Below, one piece after another: positions 35,801 through 45,642 of a stretch of DNA of 64,000 bases; position 1 is the first letter of the stretch; every line of letters begins with the position of its first letter. The stretch lies in NCBI GenBank assembly GCA_022410635.1, contig JAJVDF010000236.1, positions 281,189-345,188 on the forward strand. The letters are read 5' to 3'. The notes beneath the pieces were generated by a model. That model searched no databases. It was given only the letters and a program-made list of their open reading frames with translations, and was not told where the DNA came from. The stretch is from Tretioscincus oriximinensis. Taxonomy: Eukaryota > Chordata > Lepidosauria > Squamata > Gymnophthalmidae. A program made the position numbers and the translations under genes.

Positions 35801-38800
35801 CTCCTCAGTACCGTGTCTCTATGTTCGATGGGGTGCTCACAGCAGATGAAGCCAATTGCAAGTACAGGTAAACGCAGGAGTTTGCATGGAGCAAAGGCAG
35901 GGGGGAAGGCCAGGGTGTCACGTGCCCCATTGTGCCTCCATTTAATGATGATGATGGAGTGATGGTAGCTAAAAGCTTGGATAGCTTCAAGACAGGACTA
36001 GACAGGTTCATGGACACCAAGGGTATAAATGGGTACTAGGGTGGATGTCTGGATGCTGCCTCCAGGATGGAGCAACAGCCAGGACTCCTGAAATACCATT
36101 TGCAGGGAGTCATGAACAGGAGCATATTTTGCTTTCCTCTGTTCAGGCTGCCCAGGTGCATCTGGTGGCCTCTGGGTGGGACAGAAGGCTGGATTAGGTG
36201 GGCTCTGGCCCGATCCAGTATGGCTCTTCTTATGTTTTTATCTATAACGCCCACCAAGTGGCTGCACGCACAGCTTTTGTTGAATTCTCCACAACAGACA
36301 TCCTGTGACATAGATGGGACTGAGAGAGTTCTAAAGAACTGATTGTCTCAAGGTCACCCATCTGGCTTCATAGAGGAGGGAGGAATTGAATCAGGAGGCT
36401 TCCAGAGGAGTCCAGCGCTCTTGGCTACTAGATCAAACTGGTCCCTTGGCTGGGAAGTCCCGCTGAAGGAAGAGGGTGATGTGGAGGAAGGCTTTTGGGC
36501 AGGGTGGAGATTCCTAATAAAGTTTCCAAATCTTCAGAGAACATTCTCCTCACACACCCTTTTGCCACCCCAAGTAAAACACAGCTGAGGTTACAAGGGG
36601 AGATACCTGCTTCCCTGCACTGTGATGGGTGTTGCTTTATCCTGATCTGTGTCAACACCCCTTCTGCTGGCTCCCTCTCCCTCGTTCCTGCAAGCCCACC
36701 CTCTCCCAAGACTAGGGCCAGCACCTTTCTCTGGTGGGTGGTGGATTTCTGGTATGAAATGCAGTGCACAAGACCTGTTCCTTCTGAAGAAGAAGAAGAA
36801 GAAAAAGAACTGGGTTCTTATACCCTGCTTTTCTCATCTTTGAAAGGGACTCAAAGTGGCTTACAAGGGTATTTTTTGCCTTAAAGCTTACATTCTGTCT
36901 TCCCTACCAGGCTGTGGTGGTTCCCATGTATCTACGTGCAGTCAGTTGCAATTTCTTGCAATTCATGCTTTCGAATAGCTGGGTTGGCTAGAGCTACAGG
37001 CTAGTGGAAACTGCTCAGCCTTCCCCACGTCCCACATGGGGCTTTCAAACCCCGCCTCCCAGGCAAGAGGCGGATTCCTTAGCGACTGAGCCATCCGTGC
37101 CTGGCTTCTTTAGGCACGCAGGCAGAGGCATCCAAGAGCAGGTGTGACTTATGGGACAAACAGTGTCCTGAGGTTGGCTCAGATAAGGGTGGGAAGAAAG
37201 TCCTCTTGTGGATTTGATTTAATCCACTGAGAAACACAGAAAAGCTAAAATGCTTTACCTTTTGTTTGGGAACCAGGAACTTCAGCTATAATGGCCAAGG
37301 GCCTTGGAGCCGTCTAAGGAAAAGGGGAGCTTAAGAACTGAGCCCTGCTGGATGGAGCCACAGCCCATCTAGTCCACTGGCACAGCGGCCCACCAGTTGC
37401 TTCTGGACATGTTCAGCAGCAACAGAAAGCAAGTCCTTCCCCTTCTCTCAAGCTCTACCGTTACCTCCCACCTGAAAACAGTACCTAAGANCACGCAGCC
37501 TACTGGCCCTTGAAATTCCTGTTCTCCAAAAATTAAGAGGATCCCTGCTGGATCAGGCCGAAGCCTGTCTAAACAAGTATCACCCCCGTTCCTTCTGGAC
37601 ATGTTCTTGGTTCTCTGCAAAAGGCTTTCAGGGGTCTCCTGTGGCCTGCTGTTGGTGTCTGGGCACCTATTCTAGTAACCATTGAGACCCCGGCAGTGGG
37701 TTGCCCTCACCTCAAGCGTGGCAGGAGATCTTTGACGCTCTGCGTAGAGCTTGCCTTCAGGGGTTTGCTGACCGGAGCTCTTTGCCTCTTTCTTCCTCAG
37801 CTATAAAGGCCTGGTGGCCGAGGCCCTGAGGCAGCTGGTGGGTGACGGGTACTACCAGCAGGATAGGATGCTGCTGCCAGGATACTACATAGGTGAGAGG
37901 GAGGCCCTGAGGGGCACGTGTGGCTGATGGCGGCAGGGCAGGGGCTTTCTNATTGGCTGCTCAGCTTCATGTTTGTCTTGTGGATTTAATCGCTGTCCTG
38001 CTAGAATGGCTCGTCATTTTTTCAACTCAATGCAAACAGACACAGAGCTTATGGGGGTCACATGCCATGAGGGGGAGCAGATGCAGCCCAGTGGGAGAAG
38101 CTGGGAGACCCTAGGGGAGAGTGGAAGTGGTGAAGTCAATCCAGTCCTGGAGACCCCTTCCAACTCTGTGATTCTACGACTGAGCCCAAAACCTCCTGGT
38201 TGCATCCCCCCCCCCCCCGCCCCACACTTGGGTTTGGCTAAGTCCAGGAAACGTTGGGAGTTCCGGCCAATCATGGACCTCATGAGCCTCTTGACTCATG
38301 CAGAACTGAGCCCTTGCATATCCCTTGGGGTCTCCCCAACCTCCTCCCCCCCGTGCCCTGAGCCACCTGCAAAGCTTGGATTCCTGCTCCTGCCACCTGT
38401 TTGGTTTGAGTCTTGTTGACTTGCAGGCGGGGCTCCACACCTCCCTGGGTGATTGGCCAGGAAAGAGGCTGTGGCCTAGTGGCAGATAAGAAAACGAACA
38501 CGTGGACCAGGGGGCATCTGCTGTATAGAGACCAAAAGCACCCTGTGGAAAAATGGGTATGAATAGAGATACTGGTGTAATCATTGGTGTCCATTTAGAA
38601 GACGGTGAGGCATCTGAGGAAGTCGGTGGGGCAGGGTGGGTGAGAAAATAAGGAGGGCCATGCTGAATGGGGCTGGAGCCCACCTAGTCCAGCTTTCGCT
38701 CTCACCCAGGGGCCCACCAGTTGTACCTGGGACATCCCACGCAGAAGAAGACAAAATCCTCTTCTCCACTTCCTGCAACATCCTGCCTGTTGCTCTGCCT

Positions 38801-41567
38801 CAGGGGCAGATCAAGAGATCCATCCTCGCAGCTATTTACCATCCTTGACTCCCACTAACTTGCCTAATCCTGTCTTAAAGCTATCCAGCTTTTAGCCAAC
38901 TACACCACCTCCACTCTCTTCTGGAAATAAATTCCACAGACCAATGACCTTCGAGCCCATGGTCTGGAGCAGCTTTCCTACAAGAAATGGTTGCAGCGCT
39001 GGGGCCATGAGGCATGATAGAGGGCTATAAAATGAAGGTGAGTAGGGAGAAGCTTTCTAGAAAAAGGGCCCATGCATGAAGGGGGGATTTCAGACCAGGC
39101 AAGAGGAAGGATCTTTCAACACAACATTGCTGTTTGCTACATGTGGGCACTGTGCTTGGGGGTTGGCTGGGCCACCGCTCTGATCCAATGGAGTGTTTCT
39201 TGTTTTATTTGTGGAAGTCAAGGTCTTGGGTGTATATAATCCTGCACGGAGTTGAAGCTGATGGGCAGCACAGTGACGACAAGGGAAAGTATTTTTGCAC
39301 CCAGAGGGTTGTCGGCCTGTGGAATTTACTTCCAGAAGTGGTGGTGGTAACTGGCTAAAGCCTGGGTAACTTTAAGACAGGATTAGATACGTTTATGGAC
39401 ACCAAGGGTATAAATAGCTACCAGGGTGGATCATTTGATGCTGCCTCCCGGATGGAGCAACAGACAGGACTCCTGAAATACCATTTGCAGGGTTGAGAGC
39501 AGGTGAAGATTTTGCTTTCTTCTGTTCAGACTGCCCAGGTGCAACGGGTGGGCCCGTGTGAGATGGAAGGCTGGCTAGATGGGCTCCGGCCCCATTTAAC
39601 AGGGCTCATCTTTGGTTCTTATGTTTTGATGCCTCCGGGTTGGAGCAAGAGACAGAATTCCTAAAGTGCCATTTGGGAGAGTTGAGAACTGGTGAGGGTT
39701 TTGCCTCCTGCTTGAGATGCCCAGGGGCAATGGGTGAGACAGAAGGCTGGACAAGGTGGGCTTTAGTCCCATTCAGCAGGGCTCCACCTATGACCTGCCA
39801 TCCACATGCTGGTGTAGACTGTAGTGTATACTGACATGTGTTTGAGCCCCTGTGTGAGACAGAATACTGGACTGGATGGTCTCTGGCCCCATTCAACAGG
39901 GCTCCTCGTAGGTTCTTCTGTTCACAAAAGCTGCAAGGTTCAGCACCAGGCCTGTGGGTGAGGGGTGAGGAGGCAGGCTTGGGAAGAGGGGATCCTTCTG
40001 GTTTCTAAAAGTGTGTGGACAGATAGGTGAAAGTGGCCTCCTTGCTGGTGAGTAGCAAGGGCGAGAGAGGGTGCTTTTCATGACACATTTCGCTCTGACC
40101 TGCACAAGATGCTTCCCGTTAACTTGTTTCCTTGAGCGGCTTCTTTGTTCCCCCCTGAGGCATCTATTAAGTCCTGTGGCCAGCAAATGTGGGGCGGAAG
40201 CTGCTGCCAGATGTGGTGCAGTTTGCAGACAGCAGGGCTGGATTTGCCAGTGAAGCCACGTTTCAAGCCTGCCCTGGGGATGTCCCTGCGGTGCTCACGG
40301 GTGCCTGCCTGTGTTCGGCCTTGGGGAAAACATTGGTTTTGGCTTCCGCTGGACTCCAGCTCTTTCCAAGCCCTTTTCCCCCACGCCTGCCTTTGTTCTC
40401 CTACTTTGTCAGAGCTCATGGGGCAGGGAGGGCCGTGCAGGGTGGGGGCGGAGAACTCCAGCACCTGGCAAGTCAGCTGCGTTCTTTCTCCTTCGCTCCC
40501 AGATTTCCTGGTGCAGATCTCCTCCTCGGGCTCCATTCTGCCCTCCGGACACACCCTGTGCACTCCCCAGACGAGCACCTCCCCCACAGATGGCCCCGCT
40601 TCCTCCGCCTTCTCCTTGGAAGACTGGGAAGGACCTCCCCAGCCCTTGCAACATGGAAGGTGCTCTGCCGAGCTCCCGCAGGGCACTAGCTTGCTCGGCT
40701 CTGCCTCTCCTACTCAGCCCCACAGCAGGGGCAGCACAGAAGGACCCGGAGGAGCTTGCACTGTGACAGAGGCGGAGGCAGAAGAAGGGGGTGGCCGGGC
40801 CCCTCCTAGCAGCCAGGCAGGTGCTGCAGCCTCCCCCCCATCACCCGCTCAGGCTGCCACCCACAGGTATGCGCTGTTTCCATTTTGCCGTGTTGCTGGG
40901 TGGTGTGTGGGAAAGAATTCTCCTGGAGCTCCCACAGGACCTGCTTCCCTACCCAGGTTAGTGTCACAAATGAGAAGGAGACCAGGCAGGTGGCGAGAGT
41001 CCCATCCCACCTTTGGGTCACTGGGGGTCACCAGACCTCCCTCTAGGGTGCCACGTTTCAGGGCTTGAGAATTCTGTGCAGGATTTCTGTGTACTTTGTT
41101 GGTGCCGGGGGATGCCCTTCGGGAGGTGGGGGACAGAAGGGGGGCTTACTCTGTCCACTCCTGTCTGAGTCAAACTCAACGCCTCTCTGCCCCTCTCAGC
41201 GTGGTGCTGTCTGTGAACGACAGCTGGCATTACTGTCACAACACGACCATCCTGGTGGGCTCTCGAGCCATGGTGCATCGCCACCTGCAGCTGCTGGGCT
41301 ACCAGCTGGTACAGGTAAGCCAGCCGCNAGGGTCAGGGAGTCAACCAGCACAGGCCCCAGTGGGTCTGCAGTTCGGAGCAGCCTGGGGCTTCCCCTCACC
41401 CAGCCCTGGCTTAGAAACCGGCCTCTGGTCCCGCTTGGGGTGGCTGCTCTTGAGGTCCCTTTCCCTTGCTTATGCTGCAGCTTCCCTACCTGGACCTGGA
41501 GAAGCTGAAGGGCATCGAAGAAGTCAAGGAGCACCTGAGCCAGCAGCTGAGGACCTTGGCCCTGTGA
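29835..41567 (+). CDS. FASTK: Fas-activated serine/threonine kinase (FAST/RAP mitochondrial RNA-binding protein)
   Basis: Nine coding exons: 29835-30237, 30331-30489, 30577-30725, 35406-35622, 35708-35867, 37801-37892, 40503-40866, 41200-41314 and 41481-41567. All have GT-AG borders with matching phases; total 1746 nt, 581 aa (human about 549). The N-terminus is Arg/Ala/Gly-rich, suiting a mitochondrial presequence. [10 protein letters not shown] (about residue 64) and [10 protein letters not shown] (about 209) are family blocks. Residues 215-390 cover the FAST domains ([20 protein letters not shown]). 394-514 is a Ser/Pro-rich linker. 515-575 is the RAP domain ([26 protein letters not shown]). 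FASTK acts in mitochondrial RNA granules and in splicing control; kinase activity is doubtful. The n at 30089 lies in GCN (Ala). Introns 1 and 2 are only 93 and 87 bp. Confidence 0.96.
30940..32380 (+). mobile_element. Degraded CR1 pieces in FASTK intron 3
   Basis: 30943-31030 is a CR1 3' end. 31030-31119 and 31362-32160 are RT and C-terminal parts (GVPQ-like block, [14 protein letters not shown] near 31660, WNLLPEE near 32061, [10 protein letters not shown] near 32124), followed by a 3' end to about 32360. Stops and frameshifts occur throughout. A SINE interrupts it. Confidence 0.8.
31120..31361 (+). mobile_element. tRNA-headed SINE inside CR1
   Basis: The head GCACGAATGGCTCAGCCGCT (A-box region) and GGGTTTCGAAGCCC near 31160 (a good B box) identify a tRNA-derived promoter. 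The body contains GCAACTCAGCTATTTGAA-like sequence and the 3' end ATAAAAACTTCATTATTATT. It separates two RT segments of the host CR1. Confidence 0.78.
32381..33442. other. FASTK intron 3, nothing recognised
   Basis: AT-richer intronic sequence without a supportable exon, repeat or RNA structure apart from a poly-G run near 33070. Confidence 0.45.
33732..33798 (-). mobile_element. Tiny CR1 3'-end insertion in the Tc1
   Basis: ATCATAGAGTCGGAAGGGACC and CAGGTCCAACCCCCTGC match the antisense of the CR1 3' end seen at 21500-21560. It interrupts the Tc1 sequence between CAGTAGTGA and CCTCTTTGAACTTG. Confidence 0.65.
34575..34722 (-). mobile_element. tRNA-headed SINE inside the Tc1
   Basis: The reverse strand begins GCGCGGATGGCTCAGTCGCT and has the SINE body TAGCCAACCCAGCTATTC. 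It is inserted within the transposase region, after the TGGCCTAGCCAGTCT block, and Tc1 sequence resumes at CTAGAGCAGATCTGCATGG. Confidence 0.75.
34937..35225 (-). mobile_element. CR1 3' end inside the Tc1 right arm
   Basis: Reads antisense from AAGAACATAAGAAGAGTC to the block TCTTCAGGAAGTCAATTCCAC. Tc1 terminal repeat sequence lies on both sides (TTTTCTGGATTTG before, CATTTTGTCTCTCATAGTTGA after). Confidence 0.82.
35955..36240 (+). mobile_element. CR1 3' end in FASTK intron 5
   Basis: From TGGTAGCTAAAAGCTTGG to ATGGCTCTTCTTATGTTTTT, with GACAGGTTCATGGACACC and ATGGAGCAACAGCCAGGACT between. It begins about 85 bp downstream of the exon 5 donor. Confidence 0.82.
36241..36425 (+). repeat. MIR-like SINE remnant
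   Basis: Same motif order as 13010-13150 (CCACAACAGACATCCTGTGA, AGTTCTAAAGAACTG, CAAGGTCACCCATCTGGCTT), followed by the GAATTGAATCAGG part typical of the MIR 3' side. Confidence 0.55.
36786..37102 (-). mobile_element. Full-length tRNA-headed SINE
   Basis: On the minus strand it starts GGCACGGATGGCTCAGTCGC (A-box region) with GGGTTTGAAAGCCCC (B-box region) about 45 bases on. The tRNA-unrelated body contains AATTGCAAGAAATTGCAACT, and a 3' end follows with GGGTATAAGAACCCAG and a (TTC)n tail lying at 36786-36800. The best copy of this family in the window and the reference for the others. Confidence 0.82.
37300..37620 (-). mobile_element. Old CR1 3'-end remnants in FASTK intron 5
   Basis: Two diverged antisense pieces (CCCTGCTGGATGGAGCCACAG, then GGATCCCTGCTGGATCAGGCC), each followed by a GCGGCCCACCAG-like or GTTCCTTCTGGACATGTTC stretch. 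Confidence 0.55.
38130..39920. mobile_element. Cluster of CR1 3'-end fragments in FASTK intron 6
   Basis: At least four pieces. 38145-38180 (CTTCCAACTCTGTGATTCTA) is sense. 38640-38950 is antisense (AATAAGGAGGGCCATGCTGAA to GGAAATAAATTCCACAG). 39270-39625 is sense and ends in GGTTCTTATGTT. 39626-39920 is another sense 3' end in tandem. No exon-like sequence is seen between them. Confidence 0.75.
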
Positions 41568-41626
41568 CCGGGGGGAGGCAGCAGGCTGAGACGGCGCTTG
41601 GACAGCCAGGAACGGGGGTGTTTGCC

Positions 41627-41632
41627 AATAAA
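41627..41632 (+). terminator. FASTK: FASTK poly(A) signal
   Basis: AATAAA 60 bases after the FASTK stop codon, followed by a T/GT-rich stretch near 41640-41666. The cleavage site is expected at about 41642-41662, which overlaps the SLC4A2 signal on the other strand. Confidence 0.85.
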
Positions 41633-41660
41633 GAGGAAGCACTGTATGACCTTTGTCTGC

Positions 41661-41666
41661 TTTATT
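41661..41666 (-). terminator. SLC4A2: SLC4A2 poly(A) signal
   Basis: TTTATT on the plus strand, AATAAA on the minus strand, 584 bases below the SLC4A2 stop codon. It lies 28 bp beyond the FASTK signal, so the two transcripts very probably end inside each other. Confidence 0.8.
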
Positions 41667-42249
41667 AGCACCACCTGCGTGGGCAACGCCTGGCAAAGCC
41701 CCTCCCTGGTCACCCCTGGCATGGAGCAGCACCCTAATCTGCTGGGTCGGCCTGCAGCCCCCCTGTTCAGACGAGAAGATGGGGGGGGGGCAGCCCATCC
41801 TCTTCCGCTGAATCTCAAGAGGGGCAATGGGCAGGGGGGGGCACTGCTGTTCCTTCTGAGCTTCCCCCGCTCCCCAAAAGGAAGCCAGGGTGGGGGGAGT
41901 TGCCTGCCTGAGCTCTGTAGCAAAGCTGTTTGGGGTATGATTTCACCTCTTAAGACCAAAGCGTTTGAGAAGCAGCTGATTTTCTCCTTGGGAGAGGGGG
42001 GGCACAGTCCTAGGCTGCCCCCAGGAAGCGGGGGGGGGGGACTGAGCTGGATGGGGCTGGTCAGAGGGGGGCTACTGTGTCTCCCCCCCCCCGCCCCGGG
42101 TGGTCTCCAGGGTTCCTCGGAACTAGGAAGCTTGCGGCTGCTCCGGCTGCCTTTCCGTCCTGGCCTGATGCGTGAAGGCACTGGGGCAAGGGTGGGGCTG
42201 ACTTCTGGCTGCCACCCTGGCTAGCCTTTGTGGGTGCTGCTCATCCCCC

Positions 42250-45200
42250 TCACACGGGCATCGGCATCTCGTTGTACTCGTCAACACCTTCCCTCTCGTC
42301 CAGGATGGGCTCCGCCTCGGCTGCATCCAACTAGGAAGGGAAGGGCAGTGCACGTGAGTGGGGGGCTAGCGGAAGACTCTGCCCTGCGAGGCCCAGGCTC
42401 CGCCTTCCCGCATCTTCCTCCGAGCCAGGGAGATCCTTACACACTTCAGTTCTCTCTCTGTGAAGAGGCGGCTGAGCAGGCACATGCGGAGGGGCACTGT
42501 GAGGATCAGGATGAAGGGAAAGGCCAGTGAGGCCGCTGTCGACATGACAGCCCACAGCACGGCCAGGCACACCAGTTGCAGGAGGGTGAAGAGGTGCATG
42601 CGCAGCGTCCGCACCTGTAGAGAAGCAGAACGAGGGGCGCTAGGTCCACCTTCCCACACCTGCTGTAGCCCCTTTGGAACCACATGCCAGGCGGTGGGCA
42701 GCTGCTGGGGGGGGGGTTGCCCGGGGGCCTCGCCTAGCACCCACCACCAGACAAGCACAGCCCTTCACTTTTTCGTAGCTGCCACAAACAGCCTGCAGGG
42801 TTGCAACCTATTGAGCCCCCTGCGCCCATAGACCCCTCCCTGCATCAGCCCCCCCCCCCGGCAACGGGGGCTCCAATGGACCTTTTTGACATAGGGCACG
42901 TCAGGGTGGTGCTTGGGTGGCATCAGGAGCAGGTGGAGGCGCTCATAGAACTGGATCCCGTTCAGGGACGTGACCCCCATGTAGAGGAAGATGCCAAAGA
43001 GCACGGCCAGGGGGATCTTGCGCAGTAGGTCTCCAATCACAATCGACAGGCCTGTGGGAGGGGAGGAGGCTGTTGCTCACCATGGCCACAGGCAGGGATG
43101 ACGAGAGTTGGCCACGGAAGCTTGGCAATGTGGTCGTCCCACCCTGGTTGGTCTCTGTGGCCAACTGACCCCTCCCTGCTCTTGTGATCCAAGCAGAAGG
43201 GGAAGATGCGATTTGTGGGATCGGGAGCCCCGGGGCCTCACCCACAAGGACGGCTACCAGCAGCCCTGTGACCCGCTGCTCTTTCACTTCCTGGATCTTG
43301 GGCTTGTCGCCGGGTGCTACGGCCTTGCTCATGACCGTGAGGGCGTTGGCATGGGTGACGGAGCGCACGGTGGCAGCCGCTAGCCAGGGCAGCCCGAAGA
43401 GCGCGCAGAAGCCCCCCATGGCCACAATGAGCAGCAGGTCGAGATGGAAGCCGGAGCCTTTCTGCAGCTTCCGCTCTTTCTTGCTGATGATCAGCCTGTG
43501 CGAGAGACGGGACAGGCAGTCAGAGGCACAGGGGCCCCTTCCCTTTGCCACACGCCACAGTTTGGAGGCCTCTGGGGTCTTGGCGCTACTCACGTGGTGA
43601 TCTGCGTCTCCATGAAGATGAGAATAAAGACCAGCAGAGCCGGGAGTCCACTGGCCACCATCATCCAGACAGGAAAAGCCTGGGTCTCTCCGAGGGGGTT
43701 AATTACCCAGCCCCGCTTCTCAGGGTCTGTGACCGAGAGGCCGCTGGGCACTGAGAGTTTCTGTGGACAGTTCAAAGGATGGACAGATGGAGGGTCAGCA
43801 GGAGAAAAGGCGCTGGCAGGAAGGCACTGCTTCCCACAGGGGGTGAAGCAAGGTGAGCAGCCCAGGTGAGGCGGACCCTTTTGCTTNCAGGCCCCAACTC
43901 AGGGCGGCCTGTCGCCCTGCGCCACAGCATGCATGGGAGGCTCAAGGCTGCTCCGAGGGAGACCGGCCTACCTGGGTGTAGGTGTCCTCGATGTTGTAAT
44001 CCACCAGCACCATGATGAGGATGGCGATGGGCACGCCAAAGTCGCCAATTACCCGCCGAACCTGTGCAGAGAGATATGCTCAGGCACCGGAGCGCAAGCC
44101 TACAGCCTCTGGCCCTGCCTCACTTGGTAGGCCCAGGCGCTGTGCCCCCCCCCCCGACGCACTGCTTCCTCCTCCCCCTGCCACCCCCAGAGGCAGCGCC
44201 CACCTTACCCGCCCTGGGAAGAAGCGGCTGTTCTTGAACTTGCGCAGGAAGAAGGCGATGAAGAAGGTGCCGGCCATGAGCACCAGGGACAGCAGGGCCG
44301 TGTTTGGCTGTCCAGTCACCCTCGGAGATGCGCGGCTGCTGGTCTTGTTGGCTGGCACCAGTGTGCTGTTCTCCAGGATGGTGTTGGTGCCGTTTGCTTT
44401 GCCACAGCCATGGAGGGGATGGTCTTTGAAGATCTGGGCGAGGGGAAAGGCCATTTGGGGCAGGCCCACTGTATGGCCAGGATGAGCCACGGGGGCCCTG
44501 CATCGTCGTCCAACTTGTTTTCTGTGGCCGCCTGGCCTTTTCTTTGTCCCCCCCCCCCCACCTTGACTGCTGGCGTACCTTGAATAGTTTGAAGAAGGTT
44601 TCGTAGATGAAGATGAGGGAAATGAGGAAGGCAAAGATCTCCTGGGTGAAGCGGGAGACGAACCGCACCAGGAAGCTGCCCTCAAAGGCCACCAGGATGA
44701 GCACAATCAGGATGAGCCAGAAGCCGATCCAGACNCGGCCCACCAGGTAATCCAGGCCGTGGGAATCGCAGAACTGGGGGGAGGGGAAAGCGACACCCTT
44801 ATGGGCAGAACTGGGTGGGGGGAGCTTCCTTCCACGGCTATTTTGAACAGCCTGAGCTGCTAGGTACTGGGTGGTGGTTCTTTTTGGGTTCCCCTGCACC
44901 CCATAGGCAAAGAGCATCTCTTGGCAGTGGGTACCTCCTGAGGGTTTGCGTGTGTCAAACAGCTGCACAGGCATGGAACCTCCAGCAGCTCCACAGGAAA
45001 AGCCTCACCCTGCCAGCAGGGTTATGGTNCCCAAAGCCCCTGCCTCTGAGCTCCCCCCCCCTGAGAAACTGGGTTGAGGCTGTGGATCAGCAACTTGCTT
45101 CCCCTATGTCCTGCCTGTTGAGGGGACCCACCCAGGTGCACCAAGGAAGAGATGCCCCAAACTCACGGTATAAAAGGCTTCCTCAAAGACCAGGAGGGGC

Positions 45201-45642
45201 CCCGAGAAGCCGATGACCAGGAGAGGCTGAGCCCCCAGCAGGCAGAAGAAGATCCCTTGCATCGAGGTGGAGATGATCAACTCCGAGACCCCAATCAGCC
45301 CCTGGGTTTTCTCACCTGAGGGGGAAGGTGGGAGGCAGGTCCAGCAGGTGTTGTCTGCCACCTGCCCTGGCGTAGGACGCAGCTCTGGGCCCAGGGCTGC
45401 CTCCCCACAACCCTCTGCTCACTCACCCAGCAGCCCTCCAAAGGTGATGGCAGGGGAGAGAGCAGCAAAGTAGATGAAGATCACAGCGGCCACACACTGG
45501 GGGTCCAGGGCGTCCCGGAAGTCGCTGAGGTACTTGGGGTATCGCCGACAGACGTCCTGGATCAGGCCGCCAAAGGGCCTCCCGGTCCGCTGCAGGGGAT
45601 CTGCCTCTTCCTCCTCTTCCACCACCTTCAGCTTCAGTAGGG
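42250..45642 (-). other. SLC4A2: SLC4A2 exons for the membrane transport domain
   Basis: Ten exons encode the SLC4 transport domain: [96 protein letters not shown] and [17 protein letters not shown]. The extracellular loop in exon 44209-44433 has three N-glycosylation sequons (NGT, NST, NKT). The C-terminal tail has LDAAE, corresponding to the carbonic-anhydrase-II-binding type motif described in AE proteins. Confidence 0.92.

Noticed and set aside
36241..36425. Tandem direct-repeat or CRISPR-like arrays
   Set aside because: Repeats in this window are transposon copies or microsatellites. None shows regular short repeats with unique spacers, and the locus is plainly vertebrate.
40078..40686. 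202-codon minus-strand open frame opposite FASTK exon 7
   Set aside because: Shadow of the Ser/Pro-rich FASTK exon, without its own support.
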